A stretch of DNA of 64,000 bases, from NCBI RefSeq assembly GCF_032362555.1, contig NC_083514.1, positions 3,953,001-4,017,000 of the forward strand. The letters are read 5' to 3'. The position numbers and the translations under genes are program-made. The notes below the pieces were generated by a model. It was not told the origin of the DNA. It worked only from the letters and a program-made list of their open reading frames with translations, and searched no databases. Numbering within the stretch: the stretch's first letter is position 1; each line of letters starts with the position of its first letter. Below are positions 11,464 to 42,600 of this stretch, piece after piece. Source of the stretch: Amyelois transitella (taxonomy: Eukaryota; Arthropoda; Insecta; Lepidoptera; Pyralidae).

Positions 11464-13872
11464 ATATTATAAGTAGTTTTTATCAATATGGCGTTTGACC
11501 CGTTTGCGTCTTCCCTAGAGAAGCCAGGGTTCTCTGTGCCCATGGTCCTGGGGGTCAGCCACGAACGTTAAGGCATATCTATTTATCTCGCCTTAACCTC
11601 TGAGCTGCCGAACCCGCGATCTGATTTTTTCACACACACCGCACTCTTACACCGCATTTGCCGCGGGAAATCAATTTTTCAAGCGAGAATTCAGTATTTC
11701 CAAACTTATAGTACTCAAAACAAAAGACGTTGACGGCAGCTGAGAAGTTAAAGTTATTTTTGTTCAGACAACCTCAAAGGTAGAGGAAAGGCATACCTTG
11801 TTAACGTTAGTAAATATGACCCCAGAAATGGGCGAGTCAGGTTGCACATCTGACGAAACCCTGTTTACATGAAAACCATGAAAACCTTACCCATGTTGGA
11901 TCATGGTTGCTGCGTAAAGTGAATCTGCTTATTTCATTACATACTTGGGAAACAAATAAACTGCCGAAAACACGATTTCTAAAGCTTCTTCTACATAAGA
12001 GTTTAAGAGTATGTTTGGTGGAGTCTGAAAGTTGTAATGATACGTCAAAATTTTGAACGTGATGTGAAAATGACGAGTGCCGATTTTTGACGATCTGTTA
12101 AAATTTGCTTGATCCATCAAAAACATTCAGACTCAACCAAACTACACATTCTGTATAAACCGCCAAGTGTATGCAAGTCAAATGCTAAAATAAATATCTT
12201 TTGTCTTCACAAATCTTGATTTATGAACTATTTTGTGAAAACACATAAAACTAAGCGCAAAAAGCGTTACATATGTATGTTAAATGAAATTACTATGTAA
12301 TTTTAAGAGGTAAAAAATAAATAAGATAAATTAATATTACATCTGTTTTTTATTCAATAAATTCATACATGTTATAGGTGGTCTAATAAGTCTGTCCACA
12401 GAGCTAGTAAGTTTTCATTGGTGATGTGAAATGACAAAACTGTGCTATTGTTATGTACATACAAAACGAATTTGTCCACTACAAACTAAGACCGGATAAT
12501 ACATTGCAATTTCATGATTATTATTCAACAGTTGATGAAGATTCATATAATTCGGGCACGTCTAACATTCAAAGCTCAAAGGTATATTTTCGTCATTATC
12601 GAATTAAAATGTCTACATGCATTATTTATTTCAAAGTTTGGGTAATATCTTTTATTTTATATTCTAACATGATTGACAAGAGAAACAGCCGGCGGGAGAC
12701 CGCCGGCGATCGAAATCCTTTACGGTTTGACCACATCTGGTAGAAGCTGTTCATTATTTCCATTTGCTGCTTTCCTTTTCTTTTGCTCAGAACGATCATT
12801 AACTAGAGCGAATAAGAAAGAAAATATGACGGACGATAATGCGAGTCAGATGTGATCAAACCAATACTCGACGGTTTTACAATAAGAAATTGATTTATAC
12901 AAAAAAAAGTGTACGGAAACAAAGGGAACATCAATAACTAACAGTAAGTCCGATATCACGTAACTATGGCATTTATACTATTTATTTTCAAAGTCAATGA
13001 TTTTTATATTGAATAATTGATTAAAGAACTTTCCATTGAGATCAAGGCCCTGCGTCTCGTAGATCTTGGTAGGCATCAACTCTTTAAAAATCCTAATTAC
13101 CATTCTAGAGTTATTAGCTATACAAGATATATATAATATATAATAACTAGGAAACCCTAGTAATCAAATTATTTTAAAGAAATAATATTTATAAGCGTAT
13201 GCTAAAATGTTTACACATCTGAGAAAACAAAAATATACAAAAGAGAAGGTTAACAAAATAGAAGTAACTTTACGACTCAAACCAACTAATAAAATTTCAA
13301 ATAATACATAATTTTACACCGATTTTTCTGCTAGACATTTGCATAAATAGGTTTCGAATGATAAAATGTTCTTTTCTTTATTTTTAATAAAAAGAAACCC
13401 CTAATTCCTATTCGAATCTCATATGATTATTTAAATGCGATTATCATTTTTGTCTGTTGGCGTGTAGCCGTGTAGCCATATATTTACATAATAACGTAAA
13501 AAAGAAATAAGGCTACTGCCAGATTACGTCGATTAAATAAATTGGTAAAACTAACCTAACAAGTATAATAGACATTAGTCCCTTGCTACACAAAGGTTGT
13601 TTTATTTATAAATATTATTTCTTTAAAATAATTAGTGTCTAGGAAAATCCACTTCTTACCCTATATAAACATTTCCACAGCGCCCTTATTTCTACAGCGA
13701 CTAAATGCCATCACAACACCCATCAAACTCCGTAAAGCTATCATTTGGAAGGGAATTTGGTGTCGATTGGGAGCCCGGCGGGTGCGCGCGATATTTACAA
13801 TAATAAGTCAATGACTGCTGTGCCATCGCGCAGTCCAACACAATATTCAATCTTTTACATATGTCATACAAT
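11464..13872. other. Convergent spacer between the NCOA5-like gene and CDC27
   Basis: It holds the 3' flanks of both genes, fragments of dispersed repeats (about 11500-11560 and 11805-11915), and a short inverted repeat (12724-12740 against 12847-12862, one mismatch in 16). A GC-rich hairpin, GCCGGCGG-GAGA-CCGCCGGC, is at 12688-12707. A short open frame at 12453-12582 is discussed under findings. AATAAA on the minus strand near 13600 may serve CDC27. No firm gene is seen. Confidence 0.5.
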
Positions 13873-16800
13873 TTATGTCGATCGCTCTGGAGGATCATCC
13901 TGCTTGGAGGGGTCAAAACCATCTTTTATATGGCCACCGGTACCTTTGGGATCTAGGTCTGTAGCCCAGCTGAAATGCATCAATGCTAAATGGGAATTGC
14001 CTAACTTATTATGAACTTTCCCCAGTAGATAATAAACCAGCGATTCCCTTGGAGCAATATCTTTCAAGTGATGGAGATCAGCAAGTGCATCTTGTGGCCT
14101 TCCAGCCCGCAAGAGGACCGAAGCTCTGTGAAACCGACACAGCGGATTCTCGGTATCCAACGCCACGGCGCGTTCTAGTGTAGCGAGTGCGCGGTCCATC
14201 TTGCCCAATGCTGCCTGGGCGAGGCCGAGTTGGCATCTCAACACGCCCGAGTGAGGGTGAATAGTGAGAGCACGCCGAATGTGAACTTCCGACGCTTTCC
14301 AACGCTCCTGTCTCGCATAAACTGTAGCTATGCCGAACCAAGCCACGTAATTACGAGGATCAATGCTCACAGCGGTCCTGAAGCTGGCCAGCGCTTTATC
14401 GCTCTCCTCCGCCACTGCATACTCGTGACCCAATAACGCGTGGGCGTATGCTATGTCGGGGTCGATCTGTACAGCGCGTTTGAAGAATTTGAGCGCAGTT
14501 TCACGTTCTTTGTGAAGTGAAAAGCAGTTGCCGGCCGCTAGCCACGCAATCGGGTCGGTTCTATTTAATTCTACTAGATCTTGAGCTAATGCTGACAGTT
14601 GTGCCTCACGTTGTAAATGCCAGAGACACGTACTATAGATATCCATGCCCTCCGACCGAGTCGGATATTGTTTTCTAATCTCGGCGAAAATTTTGGCAGC
14701 AGCTTCATACTGCGCTAATTCATAATGGGCACGTGCTATCATTGTCTGCACCCAAGGAGAAGCTAATTGTTTAGGCGGAGCTTCTTGAAACAATTTGATA
14801 GCAGTTTTACACTCCAAAAACGAAAGAGCCTTATAAGCTTTACCTAATTCTTTCAACAAATTTAACAACGCCACACCATTTGAATTCTTTGGCGTCATGG
14901 TGGGTGTCACCGTTTCTACATTTTTATTCCTCTCATTGGTTTCGACCGTATTTGTCTTAATATTTTTGGCGACACGTTGCTTATTTTTCCTAGATGGGCT
15001 TTTGGGCGCTACGAATTTTCTGCTTGGCGATTTATTATTTTCTTTGACCGAGTAGCTACTATTGTTATTACTAAATAACCTGGACGACCGACGAGGCGCT
15101 GGACCTAAACATCTGGGCGCTGGACTGAATACTGCCGACATCTGGGCTCGAAGTGAATTCACTATCTTGGGTATAGCCTTTTGCTCATTAGAGTCAGTGA
15201 GTGTTGGTGTGTACAGAACAGGAGATTCTTCCATTGGTAACATGCCGAAAGACGGAGAGAAAGGTATCGGCGCCATACCGCTAAAGATGCTATGCATCCT
15301 TTTCATGGGTGCTTGAGTTTCAGGAGTAATGCTTGTAGACATAGTCATAGGAGTCCGAGCGGACACATTGTTAGGTGTGACGTTAGTATTTAAACTAGTA
15401 TTATTGTTAGGAATGTTGGTGTTAACAACTGAAATATTCTCAGAATTGCTGACTAGATTCATTAGGGTCGTCACACCAAACGAAAACTCTGTGTTGTTCA
15501 TTTGAAATACTTGGTGTGGATCAATTTTTTCGCCCATGTTGCAAAGTTGTGCGAATGATTTCCACATGAATGGATTTAATGACAATGCTTTCCGATGAGC
15601 CTCTGCTGCTTTACTTCTCCTTTCGGTAATGTTGTAGATTTTGGCAAGAAGCTGTAGAGCAAAAGGAGCCTGATCCCCAAACTCTGAGGCCACTATATCT
15701 AGATTTGAGCCTAAAGTACTTTCTGCATCCTTGTATCTGTAAAAAGAACAAATGCAAAATATCTTTTTTTTTGGTACCTGTTTAATAAATTAATTTAAAA
15801 CATATAAAAGATCCTTTTAATACATTGATGAAACACCAGTAAATTTTTTTTAATTTTAAGGTTGATTAAGATATAAAACATGTTTATATACTTCGTCGTA
15901 CATAATTAGAATATGGAATGTAAAAAACAAAGGCAGACTTTTCCCTAGACAGAATTTCTTTCAGTCAACAAGGTATCTCAAAAGAATATTTCCAAGTCCA
16001 AGTAAACCACATTAATATTGGTTCTGTGAAATGCGAGATAATCGCAAACAAACAAACAGACAGGTCAAACTGAGAACCATTGTTAATTTTGAAAGCAGTT
16101 AATACAAGAAATGTGGTTGAACAGCTAAAAGTCCAAAAAAAGCATGATGCACAAGCAGATGAAAATCCTAAAACTACCAGTTAAACAGTTCTCTCTGTGG
16201 TTAAGAAAATATTGTGAAAACCCCACTCAATCCAGCGACTAGATGAGTTACCATAATCCAATATGGGTTAGGTTCTCCTGCAAAGATTACAGAGCAGAGG
16301 ACATACGGGAGTCACTCAGTGTAAAAAAATCAACCAATCCTTAAACATTCTACTTTGACACCTCTTGAGAGACCCCATATGCAACTAGGAGTAATGCCAG
16401 GAGGATGCAATAAAACAATATACACACATTAGCAAACAATAAATCATATATTTATCTCTTACAGAGTTGCAGCATAAAAAAGACTAAAGGCTGCATTCTG
16501 TTGGAGGACTTAATGATGGAATTGTGATTCAGACAGGAATGGTTTTCTAGCCTTTCGCCTAAGTTCAGAAGTAAATATTTCTTTGCTACCTATATTACAT
16601 AAAAATTGCTGCAGCAATTTTGTTGTTTTATTATCTGTTAAGCCACAGCAGATTTGAGGCTATGGAGGGTGCAATCATTGCTGACCATGTCCAAACATTG
16701 TATTCTAGCTTGACATAAACAGAAGTTATAAATATTGAATCAGTATTTGCTTAAGTTGAAGAAAGAAAGGAATTGTGTTTCCTTTTTTGTTTAAACACAA

Positions 16801-18117
16801 ATTTATTCTTTTATTTTTTATTTATTGAAGAATTATCATAATAGCCAAGTTACCTGTATAAAATATAATCTTTGAAAAGACTATTAATTATATGGAATAA
16901 AATGAACTGAACTAATAATATTAAATACGCCCAATAAATTATAAGGGGAGTTAAAAAAATATTAATTGAAAAATATTTATATACTAGAGGCCGCCCGCGA
17001 CTTCGTCCGCATGGAAACCCTATCAATCCCGTGGGAACTCTGGGATAAAAAGTAGCCTATGTGTTATTCTGGGTCTTCAGCTACCTACATACCAAATTTC
17101 ATGGTAATCCGTTCAGTAGTTTTTGCGTGAAAGAGTAACAAACATCCATACAAACTTTCGCCTTTATAATAGTAGTAGGATTTTATTCATTGATTCTATG
17201 ATGGATATAAAAAAATATCAAATCCATATTTTTCTTACCTAACACTTGTCATCAACAATAACTGTACATAAAAGTACATATTTTTAATTTCACAATTTCT
17301 AAAACTATGATGGTGCCCCTATATCTATGTTACACTAGCATATATGCTACAGATATACCAATGAAGTTTGGAGAATCTATTTCAATGTTATATCTCATAT
17401 TTTAGCCATTCTAATCAAGAAATTTCAGGTGCTTATGTGTATAAGTTATTTATAAAGAATAACATGCTCACAGTCAAAAGAAATAACACATTAATCAGTG
17501 AACAAAGTTAATCATGCAACTGATTGACTTCAGAATATAATATACCTACTAGGTAAGTACTATTTCATTTGAAAATATTATAATGAAATTACAAAATACT
17601 TACAATTTTAGTTCTATTGAACATTTTGCTAATAAAAATCGAGCCTGTGGTAATGATAGTGGCCAATTTTGAAGTAAATGATGCGCCTCATTCACCCGTC
17701 CAGTTCTATAATAGCATGTTCCCAGCAAAAATGCTGTTTCCTCTGATGAAACTAAAACGGACAACAGATTTCGTAAAACAATGCTTAGGCACACGTACTT
17801 ATAATAAAATGCACTAAATCTTGAAATGTACCAGTTGCGTAAAAATCAATAACACACGATAATATGCAGGTGGTCAACAAAATTTACATTAGTTTACAAA
17901 ATTGAAGGTACTGACAAAAATAGCGAATTTACCTTCGGCGTGTAATCTCTCTGCCAAGAATATAGCATTGTCGTATTCATAATTATTGAGACAATCCCAA
18001 ACGATCACCTGTTGGAAATTTAAATAATTTTTTAGACAATCCTCAAAAGCAAAATGCATTGACAGTTCGTGCACTATTGGGTTTTTCACATACCTGTATA
18101 GGCTCTTGAACAATCAT
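13873..18117 (-). CDS. Cdc27: Anaphase-promoting complex subunit CDC27/APC3 (4 exons)
   Basis: Minus-strand exons 18094-18117, 17933-18008, 17604-17751 and 13873-15736 join in phase to 703 codons plus stop. The start MIVQEPIQ, then WDCLNNYEYDNAIFLAERL and LLGTCYYRTGRVNEA, is the conserved N-terminal TPR dimerisation region of APC3. A disordered Ser/Asn/Thr-rich middle follows with basic patches (RRSSRLF, SPSRKNKQR). The C-terminal TPR array includes IYSTCLWHLQREAQLSALAQ, AAGNCFSLHKERETALKFF, YAHALLGHEY, CRFHRASVLLRAG and LGNSHLALMHFSWATDLDPK. CDC27 is a scaffold of the APC/C ubiquitin ligase that drives mitotic exit and binds coactivator IR tails. At 703 residues it is shorter than the human protein (about 820), through a shorter middle and an early end (DPPERST). 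Most of the protein lies in one 1.86-kb exon. Confidence 0.95.
15737..17603. other. CDC27 intron 3 with repeat debris
   Basis: A 1.87-kb intron. It contains a copy of the GGTGAGGAT-type dispersed repeat (about 16230-16400, degraded), a short fragment of the TACCCCGCAAGGGATA family near 16480-16540, and a well-preserved 198-bp transposon tail at 16984-17181. The rest is unremarkable AT-rich sequence. Confidence 0.6.
16984..17181 (-). mobile_element. Conserved transposon fragment, copy 1
   Basis: Contains CTAGAGGCCGCCCGCGACTT, the reverse of the GCGGGCGGCCTC end found at 25688. By eye the segment differs from the copy at 25492-25688 by two substitutions and one 8-bp duplication. Strings such as GACGAAGTCGCGGGC and AAACTACTGAACCGATT are very common in moth genomes, at the ends of non-autonomous or RTE-type elements. 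Confidence 0.65.
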
Positions 18118-21100
18118 TATTATAGATTAATATGCACTTTTATTTAAGACTTTAAACACTACGAAATAATTCACATTGCAAGCTAGGATTGTTACACATT
18201 CACAAATAAAATTAGAACATCTTTTACGACGGACATTTTCATTTGTTGATTGTCTATGGCTGCCAATAGCAGAAGAATGCAGAAAAAGCGAAACATAGAC
18301 AAGAGAAATTTTCTAGAGTGCACTCGGCAGACGGCTGATCTGTCTGTCTGTCTCGTGTTTGTCTAAAGCGTAGGTCCAAGGGCCCGTACAGCGTGCCACC
18401 GACTTCGTTCGCCTATAATTTTAATATTTTTGATACGGAATTCATAAGCATTTGAACGGAACAGTGTAACCTCATTTAATTAATCATGATTAATTAAATT
18501 AAATTTGTTTGTAAACATAGTGTGTGTATTCCTTAGTGCGCATAAAAATAAATATAACAAATTAATAAACATTCACTGGATTGAGAAGAATTCTGTGCTA
18601 TTTTATTATTAGTTATTATTGAAAAAATGTGCTTGCTTGTTTTTAATTATATAAAAAAGTACTTACATCCTAATTGACATGTCAACGCACAAACCAAGCC
18701 GCAGGCTGTACAGACGGAGGATGCGGAATGCTATTCAATTCAAACAGATCACAGATAACCCCCAATAACAAAAGTTTATTGATGTTTTTTAATCTGCTTA
18801 AAAGGAAGAGGTTCTCAACTCAATCGTGTGTTAGTCATTACATAGGTGCAGTACAGACACAATTTTGTGTCCAATCGATTCTCTCTTCTTTGTTGTTTTG
18901 CTCTTGGCAGAGCGGTCGTGGTCACAATGAAGCAAATGCTTTCCTCATGATCTTCCACCAATCTAATCGAGTCTGTCTGCAGCCTGTTTGGCGCACAAAA
19001 TTAATTGTCAGGTAAATTGTGTCGAGATCTCTAAGTCACAAGTTACAAAAACAAAATCATGCGACGCTATCATTCAAAAATAGCGAATACTCTAAATCGC
19101 AAGCAAAGATTACACATTTATAAGACAAGCTCTTATTGCTAAGCCCTACTGGTCTCGCTCTGGGTATACTCAAGGTTTTAGTGCACCCAGTTAGGATTTG
19201 AGACACTTAACTTTGGCACGCTACTCACGTCCCCCTAAAATTTTTACAAGTGTATGCATTAGTTCCACGAACTTGGTGATAGTTCTATATAGATTTGATA
19301 CGACTCCTCGACTCTAGTAACCGTGCTAGTGTCTATGGATAGAAATCATGTTTGTCTTTGGTAGGTAATTGATGAAAAAAAAGAAAAAAGAGGTCGTCAC
19401 GAATTCGCGAGTGAAATAAATTGATTGAGAAAGATTGCAACGTTATTTTTACATAAAGGTGCTCTGTGTATTGTTGGAATTTACCCAAAATATTTTTAAC
19501 GTGTGTACAATAAATGTTAAAGTATTTTGGCTGTGTAGTGGTTCAGACAATATGTGCACTGTGTTGATAACGAATGACATCTGTTAACAATAGGAAAACA
19601 GTAGCTAGAAGACGTACATAATATTTATCCAGGTAATTTACGATTACATTTATTAGTTTCTTAGTATCAAAAAGAGATGCAAGTTCTATCACGCTTTAAA
19701 TTGTTTTAGTTTGTCGCCAACACAATTCACGTATCTAGTTTATATTTCCCTTCACTTGATTTCGATATGTAGTGTACATGTACCCCAAACAAAATGTCAA
19801 GACATGACCTCCAATTTTAGTTTTCCGCATCATGTTTAACTGCTTCAATATCTCTAAACGATTATAAAACTTGTGAGATCCTTTAGTGGCAAAATGGGTG
19901 TTCACAGTAATAATGCCCCAGTTAGCATAAAGGCGAGACGAAATGCTGATTGAGCATCTTGATTACTGCTGTTTTTGTTGCTCTTCAGATTTTTTCTTAA
20001 TATTTTCCTAACCCATTTTATTTCCATGATAATAAAGCAACCAACTGCCATTGAAAAGCATATTGTTATCATTGTTTATTAATTTTAGTGGATTGTTATT
20101 TGCACAGTTGTTTTGTTTTGACGTCATATCTAAGATGAACAATGTGTAAATTAAAAAAGAACAATTATGAAAGTATGTAGGTATGTAAGATTTCCTTTTT
20201 TATAAATCCATTTTCTTTTAGTTTGTTAACAATGAGAGGGAAAAAATGCATGTAAGATCTATCAATATAATTTTTAAGTATGCAGCATATCAAAGTTGGT
20301 CAAGTTGTTTTTTGAGTTATTCACAAATTTCAAGGATCAAAAGTGTTTTCTACGTCAAGTTTGCAACAAATGACTAGTTATTTATATTGAGAGATAATGC
20401 ACTATCTGAAGAACTTGTTTTACCATACTGCGTTATGAAAACAAATAAATTAAGCCATTAGTTTAATGTTTGTACTCATGCATTTTATAATAAAGAAATA
20501 TATCTAAATTATTATGATTCCTAAAGCCAGATTGTAGCACATTAACAAAAGGGGTTATACTTTTGCTTGCACTATTTCTATCTTAATTAACAAGCAAAAT
20601 AAAAACAAACATTTGCTTGATCAAAGAATATTCTTATACCGAAATAGTTAATTCACATGCACTGAGAATGCTACAAACATCATTCATGAGATTATTAAAT
20701 TGCATTATTTCATTGTTATTACTGTACAAGCCTTGGTTGTCTATTGTAGCAGAGAGTAAAACAATGCCTATTATGTTTGAAGTAAAGGTGTACTACATCA
20801 GCATCATTATTTGTTGATTGGTTATTTTTTGGCTTATTGGTTGATTTAGTAAAGATGATTGAAACAGGTTTTTCCTGTAGTCTTATGCTTGTGGGAATTT
20901 CAGAATATCCTTTCTTAGCATTTACCTGTGCTACCATAAACATGTCAAAATGAATTAAAACCATTCATTTGTTACAGCTGTGATACACCATTCATTATTT
21001 TTATTTACTATTTATGTACTTCAAAAAAAATATACAACTAGAGCTTAGACTAAGTTAACTACTAAAGTTACTACAAGGATACTACATGTTTCTAGGGAAA

Positions 21101-21808
21101 TTTCTTCCAGTAGGCCTATTTTTATGTTTTGGTAATAAAATAATCAGGAAAAACAGGGAGAACAAATCATTACCAATTAAAATGACCACAACATTTTCTC
21201 ATTTTCCAAATCAAGACATCCAGCCATATTAATAAAGAAAAAGGTTTATTTTAAATGTGAAATTGTCCTGTTTTTCTTCCCTGCAGTTTTTATTTACTCG
21301 ACCTATTGTCATCAAATGTTTCTCGCATTGCTCGTATTGAACTGAAAAGAACAAGGATAACTTTCATATCACCCTATCAAAAATAAGTACATAGAACTTA
21401 TTTGTTGTCCCCTTGAGACTGGCTATAAATGGCAATATATGTCGCGCCAAACGTTCAGATTATTCATTGCAAGTCATAGGGTCAAAAAATGTTACATACG
21501 TAAAGTATAGATAGTATAGCCCTCCAAGGGCGCAACAAACATTAGGTCCGCCAGATTTAATGAATTTAATTAATATGCGATACATCATATTCAGTAATTT
21601 TTACATATAAATCGAGACATTTATAAATGTGAAATTGTGTTTGTCTGTTTTTTTCCGTCTTTCACTACAAAACCACTGAACCGATCTCCATGAAATTTTG
21701 CATACATGTATTGTGCATATCAGTAAAGGATATAGGGTATTTTTCATGTGATTTCTCCGTGGGCGAAATCTACTGAACAAATATAAAAATAATACTACTT
21801 TCTGCAGG
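18118..21808. other. Divergent spacer, CDC27 promoter and TMEM184 5' untranslated region
   Basis: It should carry the promoters of CDC27 (leftward) and TMEM184 (rightward). The TMEM184 start codon lies one base after an acceptor at 21807, so a non-coding first exon is expected here; a possible donor, CCAG|GTAATTT, is near 19632. A degraded transposon tail (AAAACCACTGAACCGATCTC) lies at about 21600-21780. The rest shows no coding signal. Confidence 0.45.
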
Positions 21809-39695
<17,887 letters not shown>

Positions 39696-42600
39696 ATTAC
39701 ACCATTTGCAACTGATTACTGGATGTTACCTATCAATAGCGCGCTAAGGGCTGATTCAAGTATGCAATCAGATTAACGAAAAGTTCTTGTTTTGTATTTC
39801 GAAATTAACTTTGAAAAATCTTCCCACTTGTTCCATCAAGGGTCAAGTGAGTTATATATACATTTAATTAATAATAGAAAGAGGAAGAAAGAAAGAAGAG
39901 GTCCTTAGGACCTTATCGACCAAAGTCAACTAAGGCCTATGATTTTTCTCGTAATTAATGAATCGGTCCTTAATGATTAATTCATTTCTGAGCCCATTTT
40001 ATCATATTTGTCGTACATGAGAGAGTATATTTTTGGTTTAATCAACAATTAACAACGGTTTTGTTTCTTAGAAACAGAATGATAAAGATATTAAAATGAT
40101 TTTATCAAATTTTAACGAGTGCTGTAAAAATGAAATGTTTACTAGATAATAGGTAATTCTATTGAAAATATTTTACTTATTCTTAACACAGAAACTATTG
40201 CAAATCACGGCGACTTCGGCTTGGCGTAAAGGATTGTATAGTTAGGTGTTATAATTATTGTAGTGGACATACATTGTACATAAAAAGCAACATAGATAAC
40301 ATATTTTAATAGTCACGTGACGCAGCCAAGCCAAGTGGTTTAAATTACTTTGAAACTTTGAATATCGTCGACATTCAACTACACGACTATACGCCAGTCA
40401 GTTGATGTAACCAACAGTTATTTTAACTACTTGCCTGCATACTACCTACATACAATCTACGAGGTTCTTAAAATGTAATGCTTTTTTTTCATAAAAATAA
40501 ATTGAAACAACACCTGCTTAACATATGTATTTGAACAAATAATTGAAAATTTTAAATTGTAACTTTATTATCACTAATTTTTTTTAATTCAGTTTTTGGG
40601 CGTAAGAAAACACTGCCAGTTCAAATTTTTTTTTCTACATTGTACTGTTCAGTGGGCCACATAAACGAGATCTCAATGTGTTCATAAGATTTGGTGGTAT
40701 ACTTTTTCAATGTCACATCTAAAAAACAAATAAGGCATTTTTATGCTTCAAAACAAGACGAGCAAAAAACTGCACCAAATTCTATTTTTATGCTCTGAAT
40801 TTGCATTAATTATTAGTTTAAACCAAGATAATGTTGAATGAAATCATTATTATATAAACTGATACTGAAATTTTATATAAAAAACTGAATATTAATAAAA
40901 CCTTTGTATAAAAAAATTGTAGTGAAAATGAAGCTTGTGCAATTGCTTCGCCGTCCAATTTCCTATTTCTCAGAAAAACATTTCTTAATTGGTAATTTTG
41001 ACCTAAGCACCTAATAAATAAGAGGATTGCTGACATAATGAGTATTTGGTCTTACTGGCACTATTGAACTACACATGACGTTTTTGTACACTATCACTCG
41101 AAATATTAATTTTAGCGATGTCACATAAGATCATATTTTATATTGTTAAAGGTTAAATTTCGATTCGGAAAAAACATTACCAATGATATAAACCATTCAC
41201 ATTTCATTCATTTACAAGTTGGTTAAGTCTCGTGCATTAATTCGATATAATTATTTTCTTGCTTAAAGAATTATTAACCCAATTCTTGTACCATACTGAA
41301 AAATAAATGATACTAAGTAGGTAATTTGTGTTGTTATGTTGTATTAAGTACTTAGGATTACGTAACTTTTGTATTATAATCCAAGTCAATGTAATAAAGT
41401 AATATAACAGCTTTATTTTTATCATTATTATAACTTAAAATTTGTTATTTTCCTAAATGAAAGTTCACAAAATTTGTTTTTCGTAAATAACGATATTGTT
41501 TGCATTCCTTGTTTCAGTATTACCTACTATTTTGGTTGTTATTTTTTGTGAAGAGAAATCTTGTTAATCCAATATTGTAAAACATATTAAAATAACCTTA
41601 TTGAGTTTAAACATTTTGTCAATTAAAGATAAGTAGCTTCAGAAAGCTACCATAAGAGATAAGGTTGTTAAGACGAAAATGATCGCATTTTGATATTGTA
41701 GTAGGCTTTTCAACCATAGTAACTATACAACTACTGTTTCCTTTTGGTGTAATTACCTATACACGGTCCATGGCAACACTCACGAGTTATTATAATGTAC
41801 TCTTAATTAGAAATTTAAATCAGGACAGTGTTTACTTATATTCATGACTTACTTCATGACATACTTCTACTGATATCCGATTGGCTAACCATAATAATTC
41901 AAAAAATATGTTGAGTAACCTGAGTAGAGTGAGTAGGTTAGTAAACTAATGAAAAGCCTAGCCTACGCAAACAGTCAAATGAAAACTTTTTCTGCATTTA
42001 AATTTTTAATGACTAAATGTTATTTATTAAAGAGACTAGTTCCATTTTTATCACAATCAATGTATATTACTTGCTTTTATTTTTCATTTGAACAGTGTAC
42101 ATAATTAGTTAATATATGTGTAGATACGTCAGTATCATATTATTTATATTTTATAGGCTAATCGGTAATAAGGCAAACTAATGTTCATGATATAATTTCC
42201 GTAACCCTTGTTTTAGGATGTTATATTTTTTCTTAGGACTACTTGTTAATCAGTCAAAATAATTTGTCCAACAAACTCTCGATTTATTTGTTAAAACTAT
42301 TTAAAAAAAAATACGTGTTTTGAATGCTTATTAAACTCCTTGCCAATCTTACTTTGATTAATGTGAGTAGTGCAAAAAAATTAAATTTTTAAAAGTATAG
42401 TATATAAATTAATTATCTGCATTAAGTTTAATTAAAACTTTTGTTAATAGTACATATGTGAATTAACAGAGCTGACATGCCATAATCTGTTATTATTTTG
42501 GGACGAACAGGATTCAGTGAAAGTATTGGACAAGTAACAAGTAGTAATTTTACCGTACTCAGCGAAAAGCGTTGCATAACGACTTCTTTAGGATATTCAT

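Noticed and set aside
13745-14436. Plus-strand open frames opposite the CDC27 exon
   Set aside because: They are antisense shadows of the GC-richer CDC27 coding sequence and have no splice or family support.
15062-15316. Plus-strand 84-codon frame
   Set aside because: Antisense to the CDC27 Ser-rich linker; its composition mirrors the real frame.
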